64,000 nucleotides of DNA from Arsenicibacter rosenii. GTDB lineage: Bacteria > Bacteroidota > Bacteroidia > Cytophagales > Spirosomataceae. Shown one piece after another: positions 52,115 through 60,833 of this stretch. The notes under the pieces are model-generated. The model was not told the DNA's origin. It did not search any database and worked only from the letters and a program-made list of their open reading frames with translations. How positions within the stretch are numbered: the first letter of the stretch is position 1; each line of letters opens with the position of its first letter. The stretch covers positions 108,901 to 172,900 of the forward strand of contig NZ_MORL01000008.1 in assembly GCF_001870735.1 (NCBI RefSeq). Direction: 5' to 3'. The translations under genes were made by a program, and so were the position numbers.

Positions 52115-52204
52115 TTAACCACGAAGACGGGAAGCGCAGAAGCAGCACGAAGTTTTTATTTTTACGCATTGTGCTCCTTCATTACTTAGCGCCTTTGTGG
52201 CTAA
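52115..52204. repeat. TTAACCACGAAG inverted-repeat element
   Basis: TTAACCACGAAG at the left end pairs imperfectly with CTTTGTGGCTAA at the right end. GCGCAGAAGCAGCACGAAG and CTTCATTACTTAGCGC words lie inside. Composition and size resemble the element at 21994-22088. Confidence 0.55.
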
Positions 52205-52217
52205 TGTAAAATATAAG

Positions 52218-52919
52218 TCAGAGACTGGCTTCGGGATTGGGAATGAAGTTCAGGAAGGAATCCGTCTGCTGCTGGTACTTTGCCTTATCGACCTGATAAT
52301 AGTAGGCCCCCTTTTTCGAAAACCCCTTTTGTTTCTCATCCAGCTTGATGAGCAAATCGGTCGACAGAATTTTACGGCTGAAGTTCCGTTTGTCGAATTC
52401 GGTATTGTAGATCGCATCGTACAACTTCTTGAGCTGCGGAATGGTAAACTTTTCCGGCAACAGCTCAAAGCCGATAGGATGCTGAGCCGCTTTATAGCGC
52501 AGCCGCTTAATGGCCAGATCAACCATCTGGCCGTGGTCGAACAACAACACAGGCAGGTCATACAACGAGAACCAGCGGGCCTGATAAGTCTCCGAGATTT
52601 TCGACGCATAATCGGCCACATTCACCAGCGCGAAGTAGGCTACCGAGATCGTGCGGGAAATGGGGTCACGGTCCGGATCGCCGAACGTATACAGTTGCTC
52701 CAGATAGACATCCGTCAGGCTCGTCAGTTCAAACAAAATCCGGGCCGCCGCCTGTTCAAGGCTTTCGCGGGGTTGCAGCCATCCTCCCATCAGCGACCAG
52801 GTCTGCTCCTCAACGCCCCGTTTTACCAGCAAAATCTTCAGGCTTTCGCCATCGAAACCAAAAATAATTGAATCGAGGGCCAGTAAATACGCGTGTTGTT
52901 CTTTATAAAGGTCTAGCAT
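52218..52919 (-). CDS. Nudix-domain transcriptional regulator (NrtR/AraR-like)
   Basis: A 233-residue protein. The N-terminal half is a Nudix fold (ILLVKRGVEEQTWSLMGGWLQPRESLEQAAARILFELTSL), but the catalytic REUxEE core of the Nudix box reads ARILFEL, so hydrolysis is probably lost. The C-terminal half is a winged helix (FTIPQLKKLYDAIYNTEFDKRNFSRKILSTDLL). This layout is that of the Bacteroidota sugar-responsive Nudix regulators. It lies upstream of xylA, in the same direction, with a palindrome between them. I start at MLDLYKEQHAYLLALDS; the longer frame adds a Cys-rich, non-conserved stretch. Ligand: probably a pentose or its phosphate (inferred). Confidence 0.85.
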   Translation of the reverse strand: MLDLYKEQHAYLLALDSIIFGFDGESLKILLVKRGVEEQTWSLMGGWLQPRESLEQAAARILFELTSLTDVYLEQLYTFGDPDRDPISRTISVAYFALVNVADYASKISETYQARWFSLYDLPVLLFDHGQMVDLAIKRLRYKAAQHPIGFELLPEKFTIPQLKKLYDAIYNTEFDKRNFSRKILSTDLLIKLDEKQKGFSKKGAYYYQVDKAKYQQQTDSFLNFIPNPEASL

Positions 52920-52979
52920 GCAAAAGCGGAAAGCAATGAAACACAAATATTAAAAAAAAATTACTCCGGGCTGTAAGGT

Positions 52980-53013
52980 TTTGACTTCGCCTGCGACTAA
53001 TATGGTACATTCA
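52980..53013 (+). promoter_or_regulatory. Candidate promoter of the TraB-like gene
   Basis: TTTG (52980-52983), 22 bases, then TACATTCA (53006-53013), a loose TAnnTTTG. The ATG is 17 bases further on. Confidence 0.4.
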
Positions 53014-53030
53014 AGTAAACATCAGACAAC

Positions 53031-53888
53031 ATGCTTAAGAAAACCATCGCCTCACTTTTACTCATCTGTCTGGCCCTGTCGGGATTTGCCCAGGATAAAT
53101 CCCTGCTCTGGAAGATATCCGGCAACGGCCTGACTAAGCCTTCTTACCTGTTTGGTACCATTCACCTGATCTGCCCGACTGATTTTTCCCTGTCCGACTC
53201 TACCAAAAACGCCATGGCTCAAACCGGTCAGGTTTATCTGGAGATCGATATGGACGACCCGGCTCTGATGACAACCATGCAGAAAAGTATGATGAACACC
53301 TCCGGGAAGCCCCTCAAAGACCTGCTGAGTGCCGACGACTATAAACTCCTGGACGACTACTATACCGCCAACCTGCACATGGGTCTGAGCCAGCTGAGTA
53401 TGATGAAGCCGTTCGCGCTCATGTCGCTGCAATACATGGCCCTGCTGAACTGCCAGCCACAGAGCTACGAAATGACGTTCACACAAATGGCCGGTACGCA
53501 GAAAAAAGAAGTACTTGGCCTGGAAACCATCGATGACCAGATGTCTATTTTCGACAAAATGCCGGCGGAGAAGATGGCTCAGCAACTCGTTGACATGGTG
53601 AAAAAGAAAGACGAAGCGACCAACGAATTCCGGCAGCTTATAACCCTCTATAAAGCGCAGGATCTTGAGGGACTGCGGAAACTAATGGACGCCAGCCAGT
53701 TTTCGGAGTTCGAAGGGTTTGAGGAGGTGCTGCTCGATCAGCGGAATATCAAATGGATTCCGGTCATTGAAAAGGCAGCCAAAGAAAAACCAACCTTCTT
53801 CGCCGTGGGTGCCGGACACCTGGCCGGCGAAAAAGGCGTCATCCGGCTCCTCCGCCAGAAAGGATACACTGTGCAGCCGGTTAAGTAG
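53031..53888 (+). CDS. TraB/GumN family protein
   Basis: A 285-residue exported protein; signal peptide ending SGFAQ. It has the two family motifs: the first, LFGTIHLICPTDF, near the N-terminus; the second, FFAVGAGHLAGEKGVIRLLRQKGYTV, at the end. TraB/GumN proteins may be metal-dependent proteases or peptide-binding proteins, but their role in Bacteroidota is not known. The ECF sigma gene starts 36 bases later and could be in the same transcript. Confidence 0.85.
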   Translation: MLKKTIASLLLICLALSGFAQDKSLLWKISGNGLTKPSYLFGTIHLICPTDFSLSDSTKNAMAQTGQVYLEIDMDDPALMTTMQKSMMNTSGKPLKDLLSADDYKLLDDYYTANLHMGLSQLSMMKPFALMSLQYMALLNCQPQSYEMTFTQMAGTQKKEVLGLETIDDQMSIFDKMPAEKMAQQLVDMVKKKDEATNEFRQLITLYKAQDLEGLRKLMDASQFSEFEGFEEVLLDQRNIKWIPVIEKAAKEKPTFFAVGAGHLAGEKGVIRLLRQKGYTVQPVK

Positions 53889-53924
53889 TTCCAGCGCAAC
53901 CCGTTTGGTCAACCTTTCACCCCT

Positions 53925-54416
53925 ATGGCGACAGCCCCCGATTTTGTTGAGCAGGTCAGGAAGCATCAGAAAATTGTCCATAAAGTCTGCCACCTCTACG
54001 GCGACACGCCCGAAGACCGTGAAGACCTTTTTCAGGAGATTTTACTGCATGCATGGAAAGCCTGGCCTGCTTTCCGGCAAGAGGCAAAATTTACGACCTG
54101 GCTTTATCAGGTTTCCCTTAACACAGCCATTTCTTATTTCAGAAAGGATAAAAAGCAGCCGGTCCGTCAGCCAATCGATGCCTCGATCAGCCTTGCTTCG
54201 CCGTCAGCCGACGACGATACCGAACAGCAGTTCAAGGCCATGTACCTGGCCATCGGCGAACTAAACCGGATTGATAAAGCGATTGTCACGCTGTATATCG
54301 AGCAGTATGATTACCGGACCATTGGCCAGATGCTGGGTCTGACCGACAACAACGTGGCTGTACGGATGAACCGCATTAAAGCCTTTCTGAAGGAAGCCGT
54401 AAAAAAACACCTCTAA
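53925..54416 (+). CDS. ECF-type RNA polymerase sigma factor
   Basis: A 163-residue sigma factor. Region 2 is EDLFQEILLHAWKAWPAFRQEAKFTTWLYQVSLNTAISYFRK. Region 4, with the -35 recognition helix, is QYDYRTIGQMLGLTDNNVAVRMNRIKAFLKEAV. No regions 1 or 3 are present, as usual for the ECF group. The next gene begins 2 bases after its stop and codes for a membrane protein likely to control it. Confidence 0.92.
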   Translation: MATAPDFVEQVRKHQKIVHKVCHLYGDTPEDREDLFQEILLHAWKAWPAFRQEAKFTTWLYQVSLNTAISYFRKDKKQPVRQPIDASISLASPSADDDTEQQFKAMYLAIGELNRIDKAIVTLYIEQYDYRTIGQMLGLTDNNVAVRMNRIKAFLKEAVKKHL

Positions 54417-54418
54417 TT

Positions 54419-55057
54419 ATGGAACTCGACGAATTCAGCGCTCTTTTTAACGCCCGGTTTGAAGAGTCGCCCGCGCAGAAAAGCCTTGACGATATTACCC
54501 GGAAAATCAAAAACCGCTCCGGTACGGCCCTGGACCGGATTTTGCGGAATCTGTTACTAGAGATCGGTGTCGCCTTTGCCTGCATCATTGGCATGTCGAT
54601 TATCGCTTACCGCATTCCGTCCATTACGCTGCACTGGCTGGCGGGCGCGGTCTGGGTTCTGAGCATTGTTCAGATTATCGCCTTCAGCTGGCAATACAGA
54701 CAATTGAAGGCGACGGCTTTGCCTGTGGTGGTTGACCTGCGGTCGCACCTGCAGCAGCAGATTCAGGTAATCGAGCGTTTTGTCAAGATATACCTTGCCT
54801 TCTGCCTTATTTCCATTCCGGTTGGCTTTGTCCTGGGCGGCATACTGGGCTATACCATTGCCTCACAAAACCGGCAGGATCCTTTTCTCAATCCGATTGA
54901 TAAGCTGCACCCCGGGCCGTGGGGCCTGCTGATTGTGCTGATTGGTGTCATTGGGTTTCTGGCCGGCATAGTACACTTCTTCAAATTCTATATCCGCTGG
55001 TTATATGGCCGGCACCTCGATCTGCTCAAATCCTGTCTGACCGAACTTGACCAATAA
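54419..55057 (+). CDS. Four-helix membrane protein, possible anti-sigma factor
   Basis: A 212-residue protein with a 45-residue soluble N-terminus and four hydrophobic segments (~46-62, ~70-88, ~122-147, ~168-190). No zinc-binding anti-sigma motif (HxxxCxxC) is present. I recognise no family. It begins 2 bases after the ECF sigma gene and ends 9 bases before the peptidase gene. This position is typical of a membrane anti-sigma factor, which is the reason for the suggestion. Confidence 0.7.
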   Translation: MELDEFSALFNARFEESPAQKSLDDITRKIKNRSGTALDRILRNLLLEIGVAFACIIGMSIIAYRIPSITLHWLAGAVWVLSIVQIIAFSWQYRQLKATALPVVVDLRSHLQQQIQVIERFVKIYLAFCLISIPVGFVLGGILGYTIASQNRQDPFLNPIDKLHPGPWGLLIVLIGVIGFLAGIVHFFKFYIRWLYGRHLDLLKSCLTELDQ

Positions 55058-55066
55058 ACAATAACG

Positions 55067-56212
55067 ATGAATAAGCGAAAGAAAATTCTGATTCAACTCC
55101 TGCTTGGTCTGGTCGCCGGCGCGGGTTTTGGTTACCTCGTCGGTAAAGCCGGCAAAATGTTTCTCAGCGATCATCTGGATGCCTTAGCCTCACCCGTTTC
55201 CGGAGCGGAGACACTGATTAAATTCGTACTGGTTTTTGTGGCCATGTGGGCCGCCCTGGCCGCCCATGAACTGGGACACCTGTTAACCGGGCTGGCACAG
55301 GGCTTCCGGTTTAACCTGTATGTAGCCGGTTTTCTCGGTATTCGCCGACATGCAGAGACCGATGCCGTTGAGGTCTATCTGAATAAAGACATGCAGCTTT
55401 TCGGGGGCGTTGCCGCATCGATTCCGACCAAACGGACAAACAACCTCCGCCGGCAATTTGCCCGTGTTGTCATTGCCGGGCCAATCGTCAGCCTGCTTGG
55501 CGGCCTTCTGGTTTTGGGGATTTCGTATTACGGGCTCATCAGGCTGACACCGGCATCAACGGCGTTTATGCGTTGCCTGATTCTTTTTGGATTAACCTTC
55601 GGGCTTGTGTCGCTGCTCCTGTTTCTGGCTACCACCTTACCCTCCCGGACCGGCGTGTTTTACACCGACCGTGCCCGTTTTTTCCGGCTGATCCGCGGGG
55701 GCCGCACGGCAGAAATCGAACAGGCTATCCTTGAAACCATGGCGCATACCAACTCCGGTCAGTCCTATGCCGAGCTGAACGTCAGTCAGCTTCACCTGCT
55801 GCTGGAAGAGCCCGAGGCTTTTTTCAAAAGCTATGCCCATACCCTGCTGTATTACTACCATCTCGACCGGAACGAACTGGAAACGGCTTTCGGACATATC
55901 CGGCAAGCCGCCGACCTGCTGGATGGTCAACCCGGGCTGTTTAAAAACGAAGTGCTGAAGGAAGTCGCCTTTGCCCATGCCTATATCAAAGGTGATGCCT
56001 CACTGGCCCGGCAAATCTGGGAACGCATTGTACCCTCGCCCGACAAGCAGAAGACCCCACAAACCTACCTCATCAAAGCCTCCATTGCACAGGCATCCGA
56101 CCTGAGCAATGACGCCCGGCAGCTCGCCGGTAACGGGCTGGCACTCCTGCCCTCGCCCATCGTCAAGGCCGAACATAAGCTTGTCGGCCGGCTGCTCCGG
56201 CAACTGTCATAA
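55067..56212 (+). CDS. Site-2-protease-like (M50) membrane peptidase
   Basis: A 381-residue membrane protein. The second hydrophobic segment holds the HExxH zinc site AAHELGHLLTGL. Two more segments follow (~150-170, ~178-200), and near the end of the last one LPSRTGVFYTDRARFF has the Asp position expected for the third ligand. The last ~160 residues are a soluble helical-repeat domain. M50 proteases cut membrane proteins inside the bilayer. It follows the membrane protein gene by 9 bases, so it may control the ECF sigma factor by clipping its membrane partner. Confidence 0.8.
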   Translation: MNKRKKILIQLLLGLVAGAGFGYLVGKAGKMFLSDHLDALASPVSGAETLIKFVLVFVAMWAALAAHELGHLLTGLAQGFRFNLYVAGFLGIRRHAETDAVEVYLNKDMQLFGGVAASIPTKRTNNLRRQFARVVIAGPIVSLLGGLLVLGISYYGLIRLTPASTAFMRCLILFGLTFGLVSLLLFLATTLPSRTGVFYTDRARFFRLIRGGRTAEIEQAILETMAHTNSGQSYAELNVSQLHLLLEEPEAFFKSYAHTLLYYYHLDRNELETAFGHIRQAADLLDGQPGLFKNEVLKEVAFAHAYIKGDASLARQIWERIVPSPDKQKTPQTYLIKASIAQASDLSNDARQLAGNGLALLPSPIVKAEHKLVGRLLRQLS

Positions 56213-56244
56213 ACGAAACGCCCGGCGGTCCGGGCGTTTCGTTT
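56211..56244. terminator. Bidirectional terminator between convergent genes
   Basis: A perfect 15-bp stem (AAACGAAACGCCCGG / CCGGGCGTTTCGTTT) with a 4-nt loop overlaps the stop codons of both flanking genes. The A/T ends serve both directions. Confidence 0.85.
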
Positions 56245-58114
56245 ATTGGTAACCTCTGGCCTGTAGCTGAAAGAGTTCAGCATACCGGCCGTTGGCAGCC
56301 AGTAGCTCGGCGTGTGAACCGATTTCGAGCAGTGTCCCGCCTTCCAGCACCAGAATCCGGTCGGCCATGCGAACGGTCGAGAAGCGGTGCGAAATAATCA
56401 CCGACGACTTGCCTTCGGTCAGACCGGCAAACCGCTGAAAGACCTCATATTCTGCCCGGGCATCCAGGGCGGCCGTCGGCTCGTCCAGGATCAGTACCTG
56501 GGCATTACGCATGTAGGCCCGGCCAAGCGCGATTTTCTGCCACTCCCCGCCCGACAACTCAACCCCTTTGCCGAAGCTACGACCCAACTGCTGATCATAC
56601 CCGTTTTCCAGTTTAGCAATGACCGTATCCGCAAGGCTTTGCCGGGCAGACTGCTCAATGCGTGGTTTATTGGTCCGTTCGTCGATATCGCCGACGGCAA
56701 TATTAACCCCTGCGGACATTTTCAGGCGGACATAATCCTGAAAAATAACCCCCACATGCCGGCGCAGATCAGCCAGGTCATACGCGCGCAGGTCATGCCC
56801 ATCGAGCAGAATCCGCCCTTCGGCCGGATCGTAAAGCCGGGCCAGCAGTTTAACCAGCGTGGTTTTACCGGCACCGTTTTCGCCTACCAGCGCCAGTTTC
56901 TCACCGGGTTGCAGGGTAAACGACAGATTCCGTAACGCCCAGCGCTCTCTGCCGTTGGATGAGGCGTTGGCGTATTTGAACCCGACATTGTCGAACACAA
57001 ATCCTTCGCGGATCGGGTTCGGAAACGGCAGCGGATCCGGTGTTGAATGAATGGCCGGCTGTATCGCAAAGTAATCGAAGAGGTCCTGCAGGTACATGGA
57101 TTCCTGGGTCAGGCTGCTGAACTGCAGCAGAATGCCTTCCAGTGAGCCACGCATCTGCCGGAACGAAGCTGCCAGAAACGTCAGGTCACCGAGCGAAATC
57201 TGCCCGCTTACCGCCCGCAGCACGATCCAGAAATAAGCCCCGTAATAACCAGCCGTTCCGAGCGCAGTCAGCACCGTTCCCCAACCGGCACGGCTAACGG
57301 CCAGGCTCCGGTTTTTGACATAATACTGCCATGATAATTCTTTAAACCGGCCGATCAGAAAGTCTGACAGGCCAAAAATTTTGACTTCCTTGGCCGTCTC
57401 GTCACTCGCCCCGACGTAGCGCAGGTAATCGAGTTCGCGCCGTTCGGGCGTCCAGCTGCGCGACAGCGAATAGCTGCGCTGGTTGAAGTAATTATCGGCA
57501 ATAAAGGCCGGTGTAACAGCCAGTAGCAACAGCAACAACAGCCACGGGTTATAGACGACCAGGCCGGCGGCCAGAAAGCCCACCGAAATCAACTCCTGCG
57601 CCTGTCCGAACACCTGCGACAGGAGCACAGTCCGGCCGGTTGTCTGCCGGCGGGCGCGTTCGAGTTTATCGTAAAAGGTTGCGTCTTCAAACTGCTCGAG
57701 GTCGAGCGAAGCGGCGTGCTCCATCAAACGAGCCGATGTCTGGTTGGCAAACAAGTCGCCCAACAGACTATCCAGCAATGACACCAGCCGCCCGAAGGCG
57801 GTAGACAGGATAGCGAGGCCAAACTCAGCGCCAACCAGCCACCAGAGATGCGAGGTATCCGCCGCGCCCTGCTGACCGCTTAACCGGACGACCTCGTCAA
57901 TAATCAGCTTCCCAACAAAGAGCGTTGCCGCCGGCAGCGCTGCCCGGAACAAACGCGTTATGGCATTACCCAGAAACAGGGCCGGTGACACCGCCCATAC
58001 TAAGCGAAAAAAAGCAGGTAAGTTACGTAAAGCCAGAAAACGGTCGCGCCACGAAAGCTCTTCAGCCGTGGTATTGGCATTCACCCGCCGTTCTGATTTC
58101 GGAGGTTTCATCAT
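56243..58114 (-). CDS. ABC transporter: fused permease and ATP-binding protein
   Basis: A 623-residue half-transporter of the exporter type. The N-terminal ~350 residues hold about six membrane helices. The C-terminal ATPase has GENGAGKTTLVKLL (Walker A), LSGGEWQKIALGRA (signature), VLILDEPTAALD (Walker B) and the switch His in VIISHRF. As the subunit carries both domains it probably forms a homodimer. Lipid, peptide or drug substrates are all possible; nothing nearby decides. Confidence 0.9.
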   Translation of the reverse strand: MMKPPKSERRVNANTTAEELSWRDRFLALRNLPAFFRLVWAVSPALFLGNAITRLFRAALPAATLFVGKLIIDEVVRLSGQQGAADTSHLWWLVGAEFGLAILSTAFGRLVSLLDSLLGDLFANQTSARLMEHAASLDLEQFEDATFYDKLERARRQTTGRTVLLSQVFGQAQELISVGFLAAGLVVYNPWLLLLLLLAVTPAFIADNYFNQRSYSLSRSWTPERRELDYLRYVGASDETAKEVKIFGLSDFLIGRFKELSWQYYVKNRSLAVSRAGWGTVLTALGTAGYYGAYFWIVLRAVSGQISLGDLTFLAASFRQMRGSLEGILLQFSSLTQESMYLQDLFDYFAIQPAIHSTPDPLPFPNPIREGFVFDNVGFKYANASSNGRERWALRNLSFTLQPGEKLALVGENGAGKTTLVKLLARLYDPAEGRILLDGHDLRAYDLADLRRHVGVIFQDYVRLKMSAGVNIAVGDIDERTNKPRIEQSARQSLADTVIAKLENGYDQQLGRSFGKGVELSGGEWQKIALGRAYMRNAQVLILDEPTAALDARAEYEVFQRFAGLTEGKSSVIISHRFSTVRMADRILVLEGGTLLEIGSHAELLAANGRYAELFQLQARGYQ

Positions 58115-58214
58115 ACTTAAATGACAATGGAATCAGGGATTTAGTTCTTTTCTCATACAGGCCGGCTATTGCCATTAAAACCAGATATTTGAGTTACATA
58201 AAACCGGTCATTTA

Positions 58215-58234
58215 AGACGCAAGATGTTGCGTCT
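58215..58234. repeat. AGACGCAA / TTGCGTCT palindrome
   Basis: A perfect 8-bp stem with a GATG loop, followed by CTAC. It lies in the 220-base spacer between the divergent ABC transporter and GH76 genes. It resembles the hairpin at 49693-49714 in size and layout (CGCAA...TTGCG...TAC). Confidence 0.6.
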
Positions 58235-58334
58235 CTACTGTTTCATGGCTCAGTGAGTATATTTCAGCTATAAATCCTGTTTTACACAAACCGGCACCAA
58301 TTCCGGTAATGCCTGACCAAAACAAACACAATTT

Positions 58335-59417
58335 ATGAAGATGCATTTCACGGCTTTTGCAGCCGCCTGCCTCTGTGCGACTACGCTTTGTGCCCAGCCA
58401 ACTGCTGACGAGTACAAAGCCCGCACCAGACTCATCTACGAGAACATTTACCAGACCTTTTATCAGCCTAAGGACGGCCTGTTTATCGAAACCAGTGATC
58501 CGGCCAAAAACGAACGGCCGCACTCGTTCCTGTGGCCGCTCTGTGCGCTGTTCGAAGCGACGAATGAAGTCGAACGGATAGACCGGTCAACGCCATACAA
58601 TGCCTGGGTAATGAACGCCATTGACCAGTACTATAACGACAATCAGCCGGCACCGGGGTATCAGGCCTATGTGCGTAAAGAAAGGCAGGATACGCGCTTT
58701 TACGACGATAATCAATGGATTGGTATCACCAGCCTGGACGCCTATGACCGTACGCACGATGCCCGTTATCTGGAACTTGGCAAACGCATTTACCGGTTCA
58801 TGATGACAGGATTCGATACCAAAACCGGCGGCGGGATTTACTGGAAAGAAGACGAAAAGAACACCAAAAATACGTGTTCGAACGGCCCCGGGATTCTGAT
58901 TGCCCTGCATCTCTATAAAATTACAAAGCAGAAAAGTTACCTCGATACGGCCATCCTGCTTTACGACTGGACAAACAAACACCTGCTGTCGCCTAAAGGG
59001 GTTTACTACGATGCCATCAAGGTACCATCGATGAAAATCGATTCGGCCACCTACACCTACAATACCGGCACCATGCTACAATCCAATGTGTTGCTGTATA
59101 CGCTTACTAAGGACAAAAAATACCTGACAGAAGCACAGCGTATTGCGCAGGCAGCCGAAAAACATTTTTTCCGCAACGGCAAACTCCCTACCCATTACTG
59201 GTTCAATGCCGTTCTGCTGCGGGGCTATCTGGCCCTTTACGATGTTGACAAAAACCGGCAGCAGCTACAGTTTTTTATTAACGACGCCGAACGCATCTGG
59301 CAAGCTGAGCGGGACGACAAAAACTACCTTGGCCGCCAGAAAGCAAAAACGCTGATTGATCAGGCCGCCATGATGGAAATTTATGCACGCCTCGCACAAC
59401 TGGCAGCAAAGTCATAA
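58335..59417 (+). CDS. Secreted GH76 family glycoside hydrolase (alpha-1,6-mannanase-like)
   Basis: A 360-residue exported enzyme; signal peptide MKMHFTAFAAACLCATTLCAQ. The (alpha/alpha)6 family pattern is clear: FLWPLCALFEATNEVE, then the catalytic Asp pair at 124-125 in FYDDNQWIG, GGGIYWKEDEKNTKNTCSNGPG, and YNTGTMLQSNVLLY. GH76 enzymes cleave alpha-1,6-mannan, as in yeast mannan or mycobacterial glycolipids. No SusC/D pair is close, so the substrate is inferred from the family. Confidence 0.9.
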   Translation: MKMHFTAFAAACLCATTLCAQPTADEYKARTRLIYENIYQTFYQPKDGLFIETSDPAKNERPHSFLWPLCALFEATNEVERIDRSTPYNAWVMNAIDQYYNDNQPAPGYQAYVRKERQDTRFYDDNQWIGITSLDAYDRTHDARYLELGKRIYRFMMTGFDTKTGGGIYWKEDEKNTKNTCSNGPGILIALHLYKITKQKSYLDTAILLYDWTNKHLLSPKGVYYDAIKVPSMKIDSATYTYNTGTMLQSNVLLYTLTKDKKYLTEAQRIAQAAEKHFFRNGKLPTHYWFNAVLLRGYLALYDVDKNRQQLQFFINDAERIWQAERDDKNYLGRQKAKTLIDQAAMMEIYARLAQLAAKS

Positions 59418-59515
59418 GTAAACACGCGGCCTACACCAGACGTGCTTTTGGTCATACAATCAGATTTTTATACAAAATGCGGCAGGCATGGTATTCTGTT
59501 AAAACGCACGATACC

Positions 59516-59998
59516 ATGAACCCAGAAAGTTTCCTCGGCCAACGCTTCGAGCAGTTTGCCTCATACATCACCCGGGCCACCGGCTCATCGACGGCCTTTT
59601 TACTGGCCCTGTTAACCATTATCACATGGGTGGTTACAGGGCCCGTTTTTCATTTCTCTGATACGTGGCAGCTGGTGATCAATACCGGCACAACCATCGT
59701 TACCTTTCTGATGGTTTTCCTTATTCAGAAAGCACAGAATAAAGACTCGCTGGCCATTCAGATCAAGCTGAACGAGCTGATTGCGGCTACCACCGGCGCC
59801 AGTAACCGCCTGCTCAACGTCGAAGATCTGAGCGAAACCGAGCTCCGCGCCCTACACCGCTATTTTACGATTCTGTCAGAAAAAGCGGAACAGGATCAGA
59901 ACCTGACCGAATCACACTCCATTGAAGAAGCGGAAGAACGCCATCATGAAAAACAGGAAGTGGTTAAAATCCGGAAACAGCACCACCACAAAAAATAG
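59516..59998 (+). CDS. Low-affinity iron permease family membrane protein
   Basis: A 160-residue inner-membrane protein with two hydrophobic segments (around 19-40 and 53-72), followed by the family stretch MVFLIQKAQNKDSLAIQIKLNELIAATTGASNRLLNVEDLSETEL. It ends in a His/Lys-rich tail (HHEKQ, KQHHHKK). This matches the low-affinity iron permease family, although transport has not been shown for bacterial members. I start at MNPESFLGQRFEQFASYI; the extra 13 upstream residues are not conserved. Confidence 0.82.
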   Translation: MNPESFLGQRFEQFASYITRATGSSTAFLLALLTIITWVVTGPVFHFSDTWQLVINTGTTIVTFLMVFLIQKAQNKDSLAIQIKLNELIAATTGASNRLLNVEDLSETELRALHRYFTILSEKAEQDQNLTESHSIEEAEERHHEKQEVVKIRKQHHHKK

Positions 59999-59999
59999 G

Positions 60000-60791
60000 C
60001 TATTTCCCCATAAAGACTTTAAAATCGGCCACCTTCTCGCGACTCACCAGCGCTTCTTTTTCGAACGCCGGACGCAACGTCAGCGCCAGCCGGTTGCCGA
60101 AATAAGGTTGTATCTGCTCGATGGCGTTATGGGTAATAATCAGGCCGCGATTGACACGAAAGAACTGGTCGGGATCGAGCGCCTCAGCCAGTTCATCGAG
60201 TGTGTAATCGACCAGAAACTTCTGGTTCTGCCACGTTTTGAAAAAGCTGAACCGTTCTTCGGTATAGAAAAACGCGATCTCACTGACTTCAATTGACAAC
60301 AGACGCTGCCCCTGCCGTACCAGAAACCGGCGGCGGTGTTCTTTGGGCTGCTGAATCTGTAGTTCACGCAACAGCTTGTTAAGGTTAATCGTCGTTGCAC
60401 TACCTGATTCGGCGGGAGTACGGCGGGCGGCAAGATCCCTGAATTTCTTCAGACTTCGCTCCAGGTCTTCCTTTTGAATAGGTTTCAGCAGGTAATCGAT
60501 GCTGTTTACCTTAAAGGCCTGCAAGGCATATTCGTCGTAGGAGGTCGTAAAAATGACCGTGCTTTTTACCTCAACCTGATCAAATATCTCGAAGCTTTGC
60601 CCGTCGGCCAGCTCGATATCCATAAAAATCAGGTCGGGCGTCTCATTGGTTTCCGTATCACTCAGATAGGCAACCGTTTCTTCAATGCTTGCCGTTACAC
60701 CGGCAATATTCAGCGAAGGATCAATCTCCAACAGCAGCTTACGGATTTTACGGACAGCTAAATCCTCATCTTCAACTAGTAATACGTTCAT
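60000..60791 (-). CDS. LytTR-type response regulator
   Basis: A 263-residue regulator. The receiver domain has the acidic pair in LLVEDEDLAV, phosphoacceptor Asp 58 in LIFMDIE, and Lys in SIDYLLKPIQ. The C-terminal LytTR DNA-binding domain runs RRRFLVRQGQRLLSIEVSEIAFFYTEERFSFF to FFRVNRGLIITHNAIEQIQPYFGNRLAL. It is the last gene of an operon with two upstream LytS-type kinases. Its stop lies next to the end of the iron-permease-like gene. Confidence 0.92.
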   Translation of the reverse strand: MNVLLVEDEDLAVRKIRKLLLEIDPSLNIAGVTASIEETVAYLSDTETNETPDLIFMDIELADGQSFEIFDQVEVKSTVIFTTSYDEYALQAFKVNSIDYLLKPIQKEDLERSLKKFRDLAARRTPAESGSATTINLNKLLRELQIQQPKEHRRRFLVRQGQRLLSIEVSEIAFFYTEERFSFFKTWQNQKFLVDYTLDELAEALDPDQFFRVNRGLIITHNAIEQIQPYFGNRLALTLRPAFEKEALVSREKVADFKVFMGK

Positions 60792-60833
60792 GGTATGCAG
60801 GGTATTAACGCGTATACTTAATCTGTTTCGGGG

